DNA from: Acridotheres tristis
Lineage: Eukaryota > Chordata > Aves > Passeriformes > Sturnidae
Direction: 5' to 3'
DNA length: 64,000 nt
NCBI GenBank assembly: GCA_037013685.1
Contig: CM072887.1
Span: 37,685,154-37,749,153 of the forward strand
This document shows positions 25,001-39,600 of the stretch, in pieces (the stretch's first letter is position 1; each line of letters starts with the position of its first letter). Both the position numbers and the translations under genes were made by a program. The notes under the pieces are model-generated. The model worked only from the letters and a program-made list of their open reading frames with translations, was not told the DNA's origin and did no database searches.

Positions 25001-28000
25001 ACATGAGCACCACTTCATCACTCAGCATTGTTCCCTCCTGTCCTCTTCAGCAGCTGTACCCAAGGCCTGGAACCTTTGCATTTAGTCTTGTGCTGCCAGT
25101 GTCTGGGACAGCTTATAGTTCACCATCCAAATCAGTGGCTGATTTTAGCCTCACCCTTGCTCCAAGAGCCCTGCCCATCCCTAAATACTACAGAAAAGGG
25201 ACAGAAGATGTACATAAGCTCCTCCTGGTAAATACCATTTAGAACCACCAAAAAACTCACTTCAGCATCCATGTGGAGAAAGAGCAATCCCCACTGTGAA
25301 CCATCCAAGGTACAGGGCAGTGGAGAGGTCAGAAAATCAATCTCTTGCCCATGAATAACCTGGCAGGACATTAATCCATCTGTCAGAAGGAAAAAGTGAT
25401 GTCACTACTGTTCTAACATGCAAGAAGGAGTTATTTCTCATTGCCTCTGTTTTGGTCAGAACGTGAGATTTAAGCAGGAAGAAAAAACCCCAAACCACAA
25501 GGCACACAGTCTCAGTGTTCCCCTATGAAGTTCTCACAGGGTCGAGATTAAATAATCAAACAGCTGATCACTGTTCCAGCCCATGGCTCCAATCAAAGAA
25601 GCACATTGACTACTTGTCAGCAATGACAACAGGCATTTGGGAAGCCAGGGGACCCAGCAAGCAGAGAGAGCACTCTGAGGACAGGCAAGGGCATGTTCTC
25701 TAACTCAAGGAAAAGTGGGAACTTCAATTCCCCCACTGTACAAAACAGGATAGAAGATTTCAGTTTGCCTCAGTTTTAAGGGAAGTTAAAAATGAGTTTA
25801 AAATCATTACCTAAACATGTAAACATCCAGAATGAGCTCCAGGGCAAAGATTGTATTATTGATAGTACTTTAAACATTAATTATTCAAGATTTCACTTAA
25901 ATTTTTCCAACAATAAGATAATGGAATAATACCAAAACACAGTGTATATTTATGATCTTTTAAGACTGTAATTTGTTTTGAGCATCAAACAACATCTGTT
26001 CTGCTTTCTCTTTACTCAAAGTACCAAGAATGTACCTAATAATAATATCACAGTATTTTGAAATTTGTCTTTCTGCACATTTATTAGAGTGAAATTCTTC
26101 CAAAGCAAACTTGAAAATATAAAACAAAACAAGAGGAGAAAACAAAAAATCTATCAAGAATATTGCACATTTACATGTGTTTTACATTTCTGAGAAAAAA
26201 AATATCTCTGCTACACCTCAGACTCTACCTCATCTCTAGAGAAGCCCTAATCTTATGTCTATGCCATGCATTGGAAGTAGTGGTGCATAGGCTGTGATCA
26301 CTGTAGTGTACGATTTTTAATTTTCTAGAGGCAACTTTTTTTATTGCGACTGGCAGGTTGTTTATAGTTGTAATTTTGAGATGTGTTTTTGTGGTTGTTC
26401 TTCTGGTCTTTTATTAACATACTGCCAGATAGCACTCTATGATGGCCCATGCTGGGTTAGTGATAATGCTGTCTGCACTGGCAGGTCTACCTTGGCAGAT
26501 TATGGGCATAAAATGGGCAGGGGGCAATCAACTTGTCAGGATATTTACAAATTTCCAATTGCTGTCTACATCCTTAATGACTTGTACAATAAAAAAGATT
26601 GCTATGCCACTGTATCTGCTCTGCATGAAGAATGGTAAGAGTTGGAGAAGATGGGCTGGGAGGGAGACAGCCCTCATTAAAAACAAAGAGCTGTGATTGA
26701 CATGAAAATTGGCCTATGAAGCCAAAAGAAAGGTAAACGCATTTAGATTTGAGTGGCTTCATTGGGGGAGCTTACTGAACCAAGAGACCTTGCTAGCCTT
26801 ACATAGGCTCAGCTGCAGAAACATGTATCAGTCTTATACAACAGCTAACAGAAAGACACTGATTGTCCCATTCATCCATCCCATATCAGTTTTTTGGGAC
26901 ACCTTACCTTTTGTTGCTATACTCTCCGAACTAAGGAGAGAGGGGGAAATTATTCAGTCATGGTAAAAGGTAGTAAGAAGAGAAATTTTAAAAAAGCATA
27001 CATAATTTCAGCTGCTCTGAAAATACTGAATTACACTTCATCTGAATTACTCTTATCCACACTCATTGTCTGTGTGGGAAAAATCTGCTGAGAGACCTCA
27101 TCCCTGCCAACAACTTCTTCACCCAGCCCTCCTGCCTCTTCAGAGTTTTCAATATTATTTCTGCCAGACGCCAGGTAAAAGACCATGCACCCCACACCAA
27201 CCTAATCATTCCCTCTGGTGAGTACAAACTGTTCCACTGACTGGAGCAGAGGTCTGTATTCTTAATGAGGGTGTTTTGGGTAACACAGTGCAAGGTCACT
27301 TAGGCAGCAAGATGGTGATGGTGATCACACACGTAGATGCTCATATTGCTTTCATCAACACATAAGGAAGCCCTTCAGTAAAATGGTGTCATGTTTGATC
27401 ACTCTTTGAAATGGCACTTGAAAGATGAGAGAGCTGCTCTGACAAAACCAGGATATCAGTAGAACTGGGTATATAAATCAGGTCTCCTTAATACCAAACA
27501 TATTTCTTATCCACAAACGATAAGAACAGCATAGGAGTTCTTTCTTCCTAGTGTATTTTTCTTTACACAAGACCTACAGGAGTTTTTGATAGCATAAGGC
27601 TTTTGCAGTTTAACTTTATAATTACAAAAGAAGAACAGTTTGAAAGGTACTGCCTGAAATATGATAATTTACTGCTTGTTTCAGTATAGTTTACTGGTAC
27701 CATTTTTCATAACTTTGAAAATGTTAAAATTAAAAAGGGTAACAGTCTGAGCATCTGGTTTGTTATAAAATGGAATACGTTTCCCTAAAATTGAAAGATT
27801 TACAAATGCTTTTAATGTTTCTATAGAAACTAGAAAATCACAAACTCCTTGTGTCAGAGCTGTTAACATAGGAATCACATATGTTTTCTCCATATATATG
27901 TGAAAGCATATTTCCAGCAGAACAAAATCTGCTTTGACTTCAAAGGAAATGGAAGTGACGGCAAAGTGTTTTGAAATCCAGGACCATTGCTTAGACCAAC

Positions 28001-28440
28001 AGCAACATGAAAGAGTGGCAACATCTGCCAAAATTTCTCATATTCTAAATCTTTACTTTTACTCAGTCTCATATTTCTTATATTTGCTATGTAAGAAGCC
28101 ATCACAACACACACACTTCAATGTTATTAAGTAGTTATTACAAATTATTTCAACTTCATCGCAAACAAAAACACAAACCCATTTAGTTTGCTGTTTCTTC
28201 CTCCCTTCCTCTTTTTAAGTACAGTCACGGGAGGTCAGCAGAGAAAGTGAGGACATTTTCTACAGAAGAAGTAGTTTTTACGAAGAAGCTATTTCATGCA
28301 TTTGACATGGCAAAAGTAGTTTAAATTTATACATACAAAAATTCCCATCACAATCAAGAAGCCAATGCATATGTAAAGTTGCACCTGTACAACCAACCTG
28401 TACTTTTGGCATCTCAGTTAGACTGTGCTCAGTGCAGAAG

Positions 28441-28500
28441 TTATTTATATTTATATATTTTTATATATTTATTATTTTATATATGTTTATATTTAGTTAT
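28441..28500. repeat. AT-rich low-complexity tract
   Basis: Sixty bases made almost only of A and T, built from repeated TTTATAT/TATATTT words, with only two G and no C. It is a decayed AT microsatellite or simple low-complexity DNA. Confidence 0.85.
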
Positions 28501-30542
28501 ACCCTAAATCCACAGAGAGAGACCTGGGTGTCTCCACTGGTCACCAGTTAAGTGGAAAGAATCAGCCTTCCATCACGATCATATACATCATATACATCTA
28601 CTGACTGTAAAGGGAGCATGGAACAACCACAATCCTATTTGAGACACTCACTCAAAACAGGGGAAACAGATGTAAATTCTCCACAAAGATCACCATTTGT
28701 TGCTAACAAGAATTTTCAGACCTGGAACAAGCTTGACAAAAATGAAAAAAAAAATTCATCATATATATTCATAAGAAGCTTCAGTAACCCATGGCTGTAA
28801 CTCTGAGTAGTCTCTGAATTTGCAAATAATTTTTTATACCTATGGAACCTCAGATCTCATATTGAGAAATACCTGAACTTACCAGAGTGCCAAGTGACAC
28901 CTGTGGGCAAGCTACATTTCTTGCAGCCTAAAGAATCAATTTATAAACATTAAGGTAAGTAAATACAGATGGCAGCTTCAGTTTAATCCAATTTAGTCCT
29001 AAATATTAAAAACCATTCATGAAATCTTGACTTCAAGTACTAAAATCTGTTATTTGTCTCTGCTCTGATTTCTGATCACTAATGCAAGACACATAAGACT
29101 TGCATGTTTTGGGCTATTTGTAAGAAAGAGCAACACAGAAGCAAGCAGTACTACCACCATTGAAGAGATCTTCAGCAGATCTTTTAAAATCTTTTTTAGT
29201 ACAGCCCATAATGGTTCTTGATATTAACAGCTGATAAGAAGGATGAAATTCTTGTCACCCTATTTCAGCTATCTCACAGTTTCATTGCTTATTAAAGGTA
29301 GAAATATAAGATTACTGTAACATCAACACAGAGAAAGAATCCCACATAAATTATAAAAAAACCCAAACAAGTGCACTTGGGAGCACACAAGCTTTAGATG
29401 AGAATAGACTGACTCGAAAGAGATGAGAATTACTAGACCCTTGATTTTTAGATGGATAAAATTAGGTGAACTGAACTCTTTTCTGTCATTCTCCCCAATC
29501 AGATTTCAAATGTGAGCAATTCCTTTCACCAGTATGGTAGGTAGCCATATGGGTTTAGGAATTATAACCTTTAAGAAACTGCTGGAATAGGCTCACGGAT
29601 TGGTTTAGTGGCTGATAAGGACAAGGAGAGAAAACTATGTTCTCTGGAGAACTGAAAGTTCTATATCAGTGGTGGTGTTAACATGCTGACATGCAATCCA
29701 CATGCCTCTGAAAGTCTAGCTCAAGTAGACATATTTCACAACTATCTCATAATACATATCTGAGCACGTTTTTCTGAGACAGATTGAACAGCACAAACTT
29801 ATAAGAAATAATGCAAATACTCTTCCTGAAAACAGCGGCAGTAGCAATCTGAACAAATGCTCACTAAAATAAGTCATCTACAGTGTGCTGCACGAAGGTT
29901 GCCACCCCTCAATCACAGCTCTTGAAAAAGGCAAGGTTGAGCATCTAGTTTTCTTTTCATTTCCATGGTTATTTTAGGGTCTGTAAATGACCTCTCTAGA
30001 GAAATTAAATTAAGCATAGAATTTTTTTTAAATACAGCAAGCACCATGCTTCAGAAAAGAATTGTCCTATCTGTAAGTTCATTCAACACTAATATGCTTT
30101 TACACACATAACAGGTACATAAATTATTTCATTAACATCCTGCTCCCTGGCATTCAGAATTAATATTTTATTAGTAATCACACAAATACAATATACCAGG
30201 ACTCCCAGCAAACTTTTGCTACACTGGCATTTACCAATAACATACTAAAATTCCTTACTGTTATTTCTGTCTATTCATTAACACTGCCACCAGTACAACC
30301 CTGCCCACCCCCTTGTACACAGGAGAGTTGACCAGGTTGTTACCAAAGGAACTGCTTCAGGATAGAAGCAAAAACAGAATAAAAATTGTTCTCCCTCAAA
30401 AATGCAAAAAAATTACTGTCTTTCACATGTCTGCAGATATTTTCTATGTTTATTTTCTCCTCTCATTCTCTATTAATTAAATGGAAAATATCCACAGCCA
30501 GTGATTGAATTACCCCAAAGTACCTGCTTTTAAAGATCGATA

Positions 30543-30664
30543 TTGATCAAACTAAAGGGTAGAAAGTACCACTAGTCTTCTTAATGTAAGTGATTTGGCT
30601 CGAGGAAGGTTTTGATCAAATTAAGTGGAGGATCTAATTAACCTGTGATTAAATTAAGTGGAGG
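30543..30664. repeat. Decayed minisatellite with 33-bp period
   Basis: GATCAAATTAAGTGGAGG (30614-30631) recurs 33 bp later as GATTAAATTAAGTGGAGG (30647-30664), with one mismatch in 18. A third, more diverged relative, TTGATCAAACTAAAGGG, lies at 30543-30559, close to two further periods upstream. The spacer sequences are less well preserved. Confidence 0.7.
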
Positions 30665-33600
30665 GCAAGCTGTATAGGCATAAATCCCATACACATTGAG
30701 ATGAAACTAATAGTAATGCACATATTTACAGAGGCTGCCAAGGGAAAGCATGCAATATATTCAGCAAAGAAAATAAGGTCACAGAAAGAAAGGGAAAATA
30801 AAGCATGAAAGGATTGGAATACAGAAAGAAGATAAAGACAACCACAGATAATAATTACCATTGGAAGAACATAGCCAAGTCTAGGAGATTAAAGACTCTG
30901 AATATACTAAAGCATGATAAAAATTCTTCCAGATTAAAAATCTAAAGCAGTGCAAAACTCAATGATCCATATTGAAATAGAATTCCAGAAGCTACTAAAC
31001 ACACGCTCTTATACAAGGTCAAATTATATCTAGTTTGTACCTCATGGGTAGCATGTGATGAGATCAGTGGTGGGGACAGGTGTCAATTTGCAGCACAGGC
31101 AAGCAAACCTCGTGCCATTCCTCCACACAGCATTCCTCATTGCTCTTTGAGATCCGTGTTTATGCCTCTACACTCACTGAAGAGCCATTTGCAATAATTC
31201 AGTCAGATATCCTTCCTTGCATGACCCACTGTCATATGAGAGACCACTACCTTATAATTATTACCTTATTTCTGTCTCAGGGCTCTGAATAGTATCACCA
31301 TAACCTGTTCCTGAAGAAGCTTGCACATTTTTCACCCACTGCCAAGATCCTACTACACCAAGGCTGAAACAATAGAAGTCAGAGCTCTTTGTTACTCCAC
31401 ACGACCCAATTTTGGAACAAAAGTGTGTGTATTCAAAACAACTGGCTTCAAAATTAACACTCCATTTAAAAGAATTAGGAAATCTTGAGCTGGATGCCAA
31501 GACAGGAAGAAATTCCAATAGTTTATTGTCTTTATCTCATAAAGATTTGCCTTTTTTTCTGAATTTTTAGAGAAATAATTGTTGACATTGTGTAGCTTCA
31601 AAAAACATAAGGTCTATCTATGTCTTTCACCCTTACTAGACCATAAGAATACATTAATCTTGATCCTCCTCAGATGACATTTTGAAACGCTGCTAGTCCT
31701 CCCTGTATTCAATTTGGGGCACTTACACAAACTTTGTTTAAACATTTTTGATACATTTGATAGATGAAAAAAAGTGGAAAAACATTTGGTTACAAATTAG
31801 TCAAGAACAATAAATATTAACAGTAAGATATGGAACTTAATGGCATTACAGAATTTCTATATTTCTGCCAGCTACCTGCTAGCTGTAGAGGATTACATAA
31901 GAGCACGGCTCCAGATGTAACAGCTCCATTCTACCAAGGCAGTGGTAGTTTTTTCAGACAAAATTCTCAACTAGCTATCTTTTCTTGCTAGACAAATATT
32001 GACTTCCCGGAAGTGCAAGACAATCATCTTAGAAGATAGAAGCCCCATAGAATTTCAGGGCTCAGTGATGATCCATGAGACACCTCTGTGTCTTCTTGAA
32101 ACCTACCTGTTCAGAGAACCATAGGCAACTACCTTGGTCTTCAATTTTATGTAGCAACTCAACTTCCACCTCTACTGGCAATTTGCTAGAGTTTTGACGT
32201 CGTATAGAACTACAGCAGACAGTAATTTCTGAGAAATAGAAAAATAAAGCTCATAAAGCTGAAAATCCAGGTAGCCAGCAACATTGCCAAACCTGACATA
32301 TTTTTCAATGTTCCAGTAAACATTAATATGGATTTTTAGTTACATTGTGTGCATAGTGATGATTTCTTGTTTAAGTCAGTGGCCAGTAACAGTAGCCAGT
32401 AACAGGCAGCCTTTTGTTTTTCTTCTTTTTTCGGCCTAAGAGATTTACTTCTACACAAAACAGCCTCCGTTTTGCAATCAATAGCAGCACTGAACAATTG
32501 GATTGGAAATCATAGTGTATAATCTACTCCAAGACTCAAACAGAAGAATACATATTGTTCTTTTCTAAGCAGAAAAATTGAGATCTCTGTTATCTCTTAA
32601 GTATCAACAATTATGTAGTGAAGATATTAATTTTCCTTTAACAGGCATGGAATTATACATCTGGCTACTGTCAGCTGTTTTATGCTACTGGAACAATGAT
32701 TTAGCCTTGCCCCATGCTGGCAACTCTGCAAAATTAAATAGTATATCAAGAGCATGCCTTTCCTAACTCAGACGATTGCAAAAACTTTGCATAATAAAAC
32801 CTTTTAAAGCAGTTTATTCTTCTTTTACATATGAAGTAACTTTTTTTTATATAGTGCCTCTTCATTTCTGTACATCTAATAGTAACAATAACTTAACACA
32901 AGTTGTGATAATATTTTTCACTTCATCTCATTTGGGCTGCAGAAGTTGTTACAGCATCTTCAGTCCCCTTTGACAGTTCTGCCAGTTTGTTCTCTATAAT
33001 TCATTATATCCCAACTAAAATTAGCAGGTATCCTGCCAACAATCAGGAACATAGGAAGCCCCAAAAAAGACCACTGGTTTTCCACTGCATTGCACATAAT
33101 CATGACTTCCATGACCTTCACATTTTACCACATGCCCTGAAACAAGGAGGAAAACTAGAATAAACCTAAGGAAACGGCTAAAACTAAAACCATTATTTAT
33201 CTGGGTTCTCATGACAGCCATAGATTAATGGACAAATGACCCCACACAATTTCTCTATTTAGCTTTTCAAACAGATTTTTTTCAGACATTTGAGTCCTTG
33301 TTCCTCAGAAGGTACTCACTTTTCTGTCTAATATCCAACTAAAGGGCCTGTAAAAACATTCTTGCAGTTGCTTTGAGTTTATTCTCACTGAAAAAAAAAA
33401 AAACCACACAAAAAACCCCCAGGTGTTAATAGCTACATTAGGTCAAAAAAGAGTGCATTGGCTTCTTCAGTGGAGAGCAGTGTTTTGAAAATTCCTTATG
33501 CTTTTATTAACTCCTGTGTCTTACACTACTATTATCCCTACCTGTGGAGAATAATCAGCCCCTTATCCTGCTACTTAGTGTTATACACACTTAACACTGT

Positions 33601-36600
33601 TAGACTTCAGTGCAAGTAGTTTGATGTTTATTCTGTAAGCAATTTGAACTTACCTACCAGGTTTTGTTTTTTTTTTCCCCCAAGTATTTATAAGCAGCTG
33701 CGTGTACCAGCAAGTTAGCTGTTCCTGTGGCATTCTAAGTCTGCATATATAGCACCTGTTTCTTAAGAGAGAGAGGGATTTTTTTATTTTTTGTTTCAAG
33801 GAAGAGGCTAGAAGCATCAAAGCAGAGGCAAATTTTGAGATATAATCATTCACTTAGCATGTTCCTAACCTATAGTTCACTTTGAGAATAGTCTTTAATA
33901 TAACACTCCCACAGAATACCTAACTTAGGGAAAACATTGAGGAATCAATACTGACTTAAAGTCTATGAATTCTTCTTCTCTCATCCCTCGCTTAGATGTA
34001 AAATAGTTTTAATAATTAATAAAGAATTTCAGCACAATTTATTTTAAATTGAAAGTGATGGTCTTAAGCCAAAGGTTTCTCCTGGATTATGACCTGCTGC
34101 TGCTGCCCTCAGGAAAGATGATCTTACCTCATGTATCTCACCTTGCTCTGTTTCGGACAGAAAATTTCTGGCCAAAGGAATCCTGCAATTCCTCTCTCCT
34201 TATCAGAAATTACTTCCTTGCTCCCAAGATACCCAGACAATGGGAAGATTATTGGAGAACCACTCTCCTGAGATCAATACCAGGATCTTGGACTCTTCTG
34301 CCAAGCAGAAGGAGCAGATGCATGGAAAAAGGGATGGTCAAGGCAGAAGTCCAGTGGGTCTGGAGTTTTTGCCATTCAGAGCCTTCCTCCAAGGAAATAA
34401 GGGTTATTCTCTCTTTTGGTTTGTTAAATGTGGTTAGATTTCCATAAGAATAATATCTGACTCAAACAAGACATTATTTCTGACATTAAGTGGAGAGGTA
34501 GTTCAGTTTCCCAATTACAGAAGTGTTTTCTATCACTTCATAATTGAACGATTTTAACTTAAAGTTCATTCTCAAAAAACAGACAAGGTTCATTTTTCAC
34601 TTGTTGAACCTTACCCCCAATGCCTATTTTTAATTTTTAAAATTTTTATGTATTTCAAAAATATAGTGGATGAAATGAAAATTCCAGGCCTACTAGTAAA
34701 ATCTTTGCAAATGTAGTGGTTTTGGTGAAAAATTACACTTAAGGGCAGGTCATCACTAAGGGCAGCCCCACCACTAAGGGCTTCTAGAATAAAAAATCCC
34801 TACTGCAGGTTCCATAACCAATAAGTGTGTATGCTTCGACATGTTCTCTCTATCAGTTTTGTCAAAAAAAAACTGTTAAATGAATTGTGAGTTTGAGAGA
34901 CCTGGGAAATAATTGCTGCCATGATAACTTGTACTAAGAAGCAGTAATTTTCTTAACATTAGTAAATAAAATCAAACTATTTCAGTACAAATTGATATAG
35001 AGGTCAGTAAAATATTTTACTAAAGATTCCTTCCATCCATTCTGTTTCAATTCCTGGGCTATATATTCCCTACTTTCCGAGGCAGAAGTCGGTAGTAACT
35101 GCATATAAAGAACTAGGATAGTATACTGGCCTCTAAGGAGTTTGAATGCCCCAGGCAACCTGGAAATCATCCGCCCTTCCATGTTTTTAGTCTCTCACAC
35201 AGCAGAGATACTAAATGTTACAGAGCTTTTAATATGCCGGTTCACACACGTCTCCAAAGAGTATGGATATAATTGGCAATTGGCTAAGAAAATAAACGAA
35301 ACTAAAATACACCCAAACTCATAAAAAAACATGACAGAAAACTTCAAATATTTGTTTTACATTCTAAACCTGAGCCTCAAGCAGAATTGTGCTAGATGCC
35401 AGACAGCATGGGACAAAGACCAAGAATTCTTTGTTTTAGGATTAAGTTTCATAAAAAGATTGCCTTTCACTTGCATCTCACTGAAGGACAAGGTGGACCC
35501 ACAAGCAAGAGAGGTCTCTTCCCATTATTACACCTCGCATGACGCAACCTCCTGTGACCTGATTTAACAAGCTGAGTGATTCATTTAATGTCTCTTTACT
35601 TGGCTAAATGCCACACAGAAATACCTTAGCTGGTGTTTGAAGGATGTGGTTTGTGTAGCAGACACTTTTTTGGACAGAATGAGACACTGGGTCATAGCAA
35701 AGGGTCAGTCTGGCCACTAGCCTCTTTCAGGTAGTGGTCAGCAGCATAAGACCAGGAAAACTTAGAGGAACATAAGCATTTCAGGTCCAGAATAAACTCT
35801 CAACCACCAATGTTCTGAGGGTCAGGACTTTCAAGCCAGTGTAGCATCTTTGCCTTACATAGTTCCCCATAATCTTTTCTCCCTGGAGTCTGTGCAGCTC
35901 TTTTTCAAGCTAGCACAAATTAGAGAAAACAAGGACAATGTGATGTGCAGACAACTGTGGTAATCATCCTTTCTTCATGTAGAAATGAAAGTAAAATATT
36001 CTTTGACCACATGCATAGAGAGACCTAATGTAGGAGGCAGCTGGATATGAAATTCCTCTACACCAAATGACTGTTATCATACCCACTGTTCTAAAGTAAA
36101 TGTTTATATGTGCCATTACAAAAGTCAAAGCAAAAGGGCAGAGAGGACTGGGAACTCTTGTGCTCAGGAGGAAAATAAGTTCACATCTTAAAAGGTGGGT
36201 TTGTCTGTTTTGTTTGTAGAGTCAGGACTGAGCTCACAAACACATTTCACCATTTCTACATTTCAAAGCTGGAATACAGCAACACCAAATCAAAACCAAA
36301 GAAATTAAAAATAGTTCCATTTAAACCTGATTATATCATTAAATACAATTTTTTTGTATTACACAAAAGGTTAATATCATAGCAACTTATTAAAAGTATT
36401 TCTGTGAGCCTCATTAGGAAAGTTAATAATTCAGATACCATACGAAGTACAAGAAAAATCCCTGTGATACATTTGTCTGTATAAAGTAGCAGTTTTCAAG
36501 GTTATTATTTTCATATGTCTTAATAGAGGTGAATGCTGCTAACTGGAAAACGAAATATATTTTGAAATTTATGAATGCAGTAATTGCATTTCGGGTGCTA

Positions 36601-39600
36601 ATTAAAAGCAAAGCTAAGAAGAATATTTCAGAAGGGGATAAAAAAAAGTGTCTTCTTAATGGATGTATGCATAATATATAGTACACATATAATACCACTA
36701 TTTAGATTTTGTCTGTTCTCTGAGGAAATGTACATGCAGACCTCCTGCAATGGAACTTTTCATGATCAAAAATGCTGTCATTCCCCTGTCTGGTGGGGCC
36801 ACAGAACATCAATCGATTCATTACATAATGCAATATTCTGCCAAAGAAGAAATGAAGAGCCAGAAAAGCTAAAGTGGATTCCTGATTTTGACTCATGTAA
36901 AGCTCAACAAAGTTAAAATGTAAAGGTTGCTACTTGTAAGATTTGGAAGGGTTTTGGAAGCCAGTTCTAGATTCCAGATTTGTGCAGAAAGAGACTAGAA
37001 AAGTCAGGAAACAGAATGATGGCACTCACAAAGAGAGAAGATAAAAAGTCTGGCAGTAAGGGAAAACAAATGAAGAAAAAGTCAAGGAAAACTGTAATGG
37101 GATGTAGGAAACTTAAATTGCATTCTCCAGATAGATGAGATTCATGTATATTAATAGACTCTGAACGGAAGAAGAACTATTAGGGTAGTGGTTTGGATAA
37201 ATTTTCTCTGTCAGTAACCAGTGGTATTTACCATCACGCTGTATGTTCGAATTTTGCCTGAGCCTCCAATTTTCTGCCAAAGGGAGCGCAACATTGTCTC
37301 AAATGTTCACCAAAAGGATGAGGAAAAAGCCTGTAAGGATATTCCAAGAATCATATTAATATAGAGTCTTATTTAGGGGAGCATACTAATTTACGTCTCT
37401 TTCGCAATCATTTGCTACATCATGGTGACCAATCGCTGCAAGTTTGCCTTTTCATCTGCTTTCCCTTTTCTTCCTTATTGCTGGCTGTAATCACCTCCAG
37501 GCAAATAGAGTTAATATAGCAGACTTCTCATCTTTACTGGTATTATGTTTATATTTTAAAGAAATGGTTTTGAACTAGGAGTACTAGGGGATGAAAGAGC
37601 AAAGTTGAATACAAGGGGAAAATAGCCACACAGTAGAGAAGAAAGCCAAATAGGCAGGCAAAGATGACCTTATTTGTTCAAAAAGCATTATGGGTTGGTT
37701 TTCATTCCTTCTTAGCCACAGATTAAAAAAATTAATGTTTTTAATTTTCTTTTCTCATTTCAGACTTTTAGTGCCTATATAAGCATAGGAAATATCTTGC
37801 TTTAAAGAAAACAAAAACAAATAAAAAAACCATCAAAGAATAAACAACAAAAACCACAACCCCCCACAATCCTTTTTTCATTGTCCTAATGAAAAAATGG
37901 TATAGTATCCATTTCCTCTTTTTGAGAGCTAGTTCTTACAGAAGATGAAAAATTGCCTTTCATCAAAATAACTTCACAAACAAGAATGTAAAGCTACAAA
38001 ATATGAAGGAAAAGCAAAATCCTCTTAAAATAGAAGATGTTGCTGAAAATTGACATTCTAATTTCTTTTGATCTTTGCCACTTCTTAAAAACACATTCTA
38101 AATTCCCTTCTAGTTTTAAAACTGTGTAGTCACTCTGAAGACAGCAAGACCATCTAGGCATAGGGATATTATCTGACATAAAACTAAAGTCAATATCACT
38201 CTATCTATAAGTTTGGAAAGCTGAATCAGAGCACACTTGCATATGAAAATACAGGAAATGTAAGTGAATTTTTCATATCAGCTTATCACACAGACCAAGG
38301 AGGGGATTGTTGCCTTCTATTGGTTATGGGGTTGGGACAAATGAGTCATGAAACACAACCTTGAAAGAAACACCCAATCCAATGGAAAATGTGTTGTAAT
38401 CACAACTCATCTACCTACTATATACACCTGAAAACATGAAACAAAGAACATAGAGACAGTCCATTCACCAAAAACAGGCAATATAGTACAAAAGTGAAGT
38501 TCAGCTTGTTTTTCCCTTCGTACAGAAGGAAATTATGGTAAAGTATATAGGCATTTATTGCAAAAGGCATCATTAAAAAAAATTGGAATTTACCTAGTGC
38601 TATTCATCCTAGACTCAACTTAGACCTCTTAAAAACATAATTAAAGTTTTCCTTATCACAATGTTATAATGGTATTTTCACATTGCAGTGTTCAGAGCAT
38701 GAATTCATTCCTTGCTGGCAAGAATACACCTTGAAACTTCTTAAAAATATAGTTTTTAATCTTAAAGACTATAAAAATTACATTAAAAAAAAAAGACAAG
38801 TTTTCCTACAAACAGAGACACCTTAGTTAGAGAATTGTTAATTAGAGTTAGGAGACATTGCAAATTCCTCATGGATCATCACAGTGCTGAAGCAATGATA
38901 ATATTTATTGGCAATGGTCAAGTATTGTCCATTGGCCAACTGCTCTCTGCTATTTATTTGATTACCAAAAAAGATTTGCTTGGTAGAAATACCTGACCTG
39001 TTGCGGATGTTTCCCTGCTTTCTGGATTCAAAGATTTTTGGTTGTGATTTTTCTTCCTTTCTATTATATAATGCAACATCTTTCAAACACCGAAAGACCT
39101 TGTAATTAAAAGTGTCCTAGTGAAGATATGAGTTAAGTTTTATTTTTTTTTTCATTTTAACAGAACATTCATACTTAGGCTGTATATTTTTCTCACTTGC
39201 ATTTTTAACTGCAGCAACTATAAAGTAGATTCCTGCACCTGGCAAAGTCAGTCCCAGTCTCTCATGGTATTCCTAGTTTCTGAAAATTGGGGGATTTTAA
39301 AATATATTTTTCTCTAGTGACTCTGTCTGAAACAGTAAAACCATATCTCTTTTCCCATCTCAACAACATTTTAAGATTCTTTCTTTTTCAGTTGATTACA
39401 ATGAGGACTGATGGGTAGAGAAGAAATTGCCTGAAAATTGCATCTTGTAGCATTCAGCAGAAGGCAGGTGTACATCATGAATCTTGTTCTCAGCCCAATG
39501 GAAACCAGTCCTTAGCAGGGATGTTCTGTGCTTTCCTGTCAGCTATAGCACAGAATTTGCCACACTAGAACAAGCCTCAGTCTCTGTTAGCAGCCAGCTA

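Noticed and set aside
32382..32405. GCCAGTAACAG repeated after 13 bp
   Set aside because: A real 11-bp repeat, but so short that chance or simple slippage explains it and no further copies are present.
34049..34447. 132-codon forward open frame
   Set aside because: No recognisable domain, no splice or start context, and a second frame is open over part of the same stretch. A rough estimate (about 6% stops per codon, 128,000 codons in six frames) predicts a couple of frames of this length by chance.
37240..37262. GTTCGAATTTTG resembling a tRNA T-arm
   Set aside because: No A-box or cloverleaf pairing can be assembled around it.
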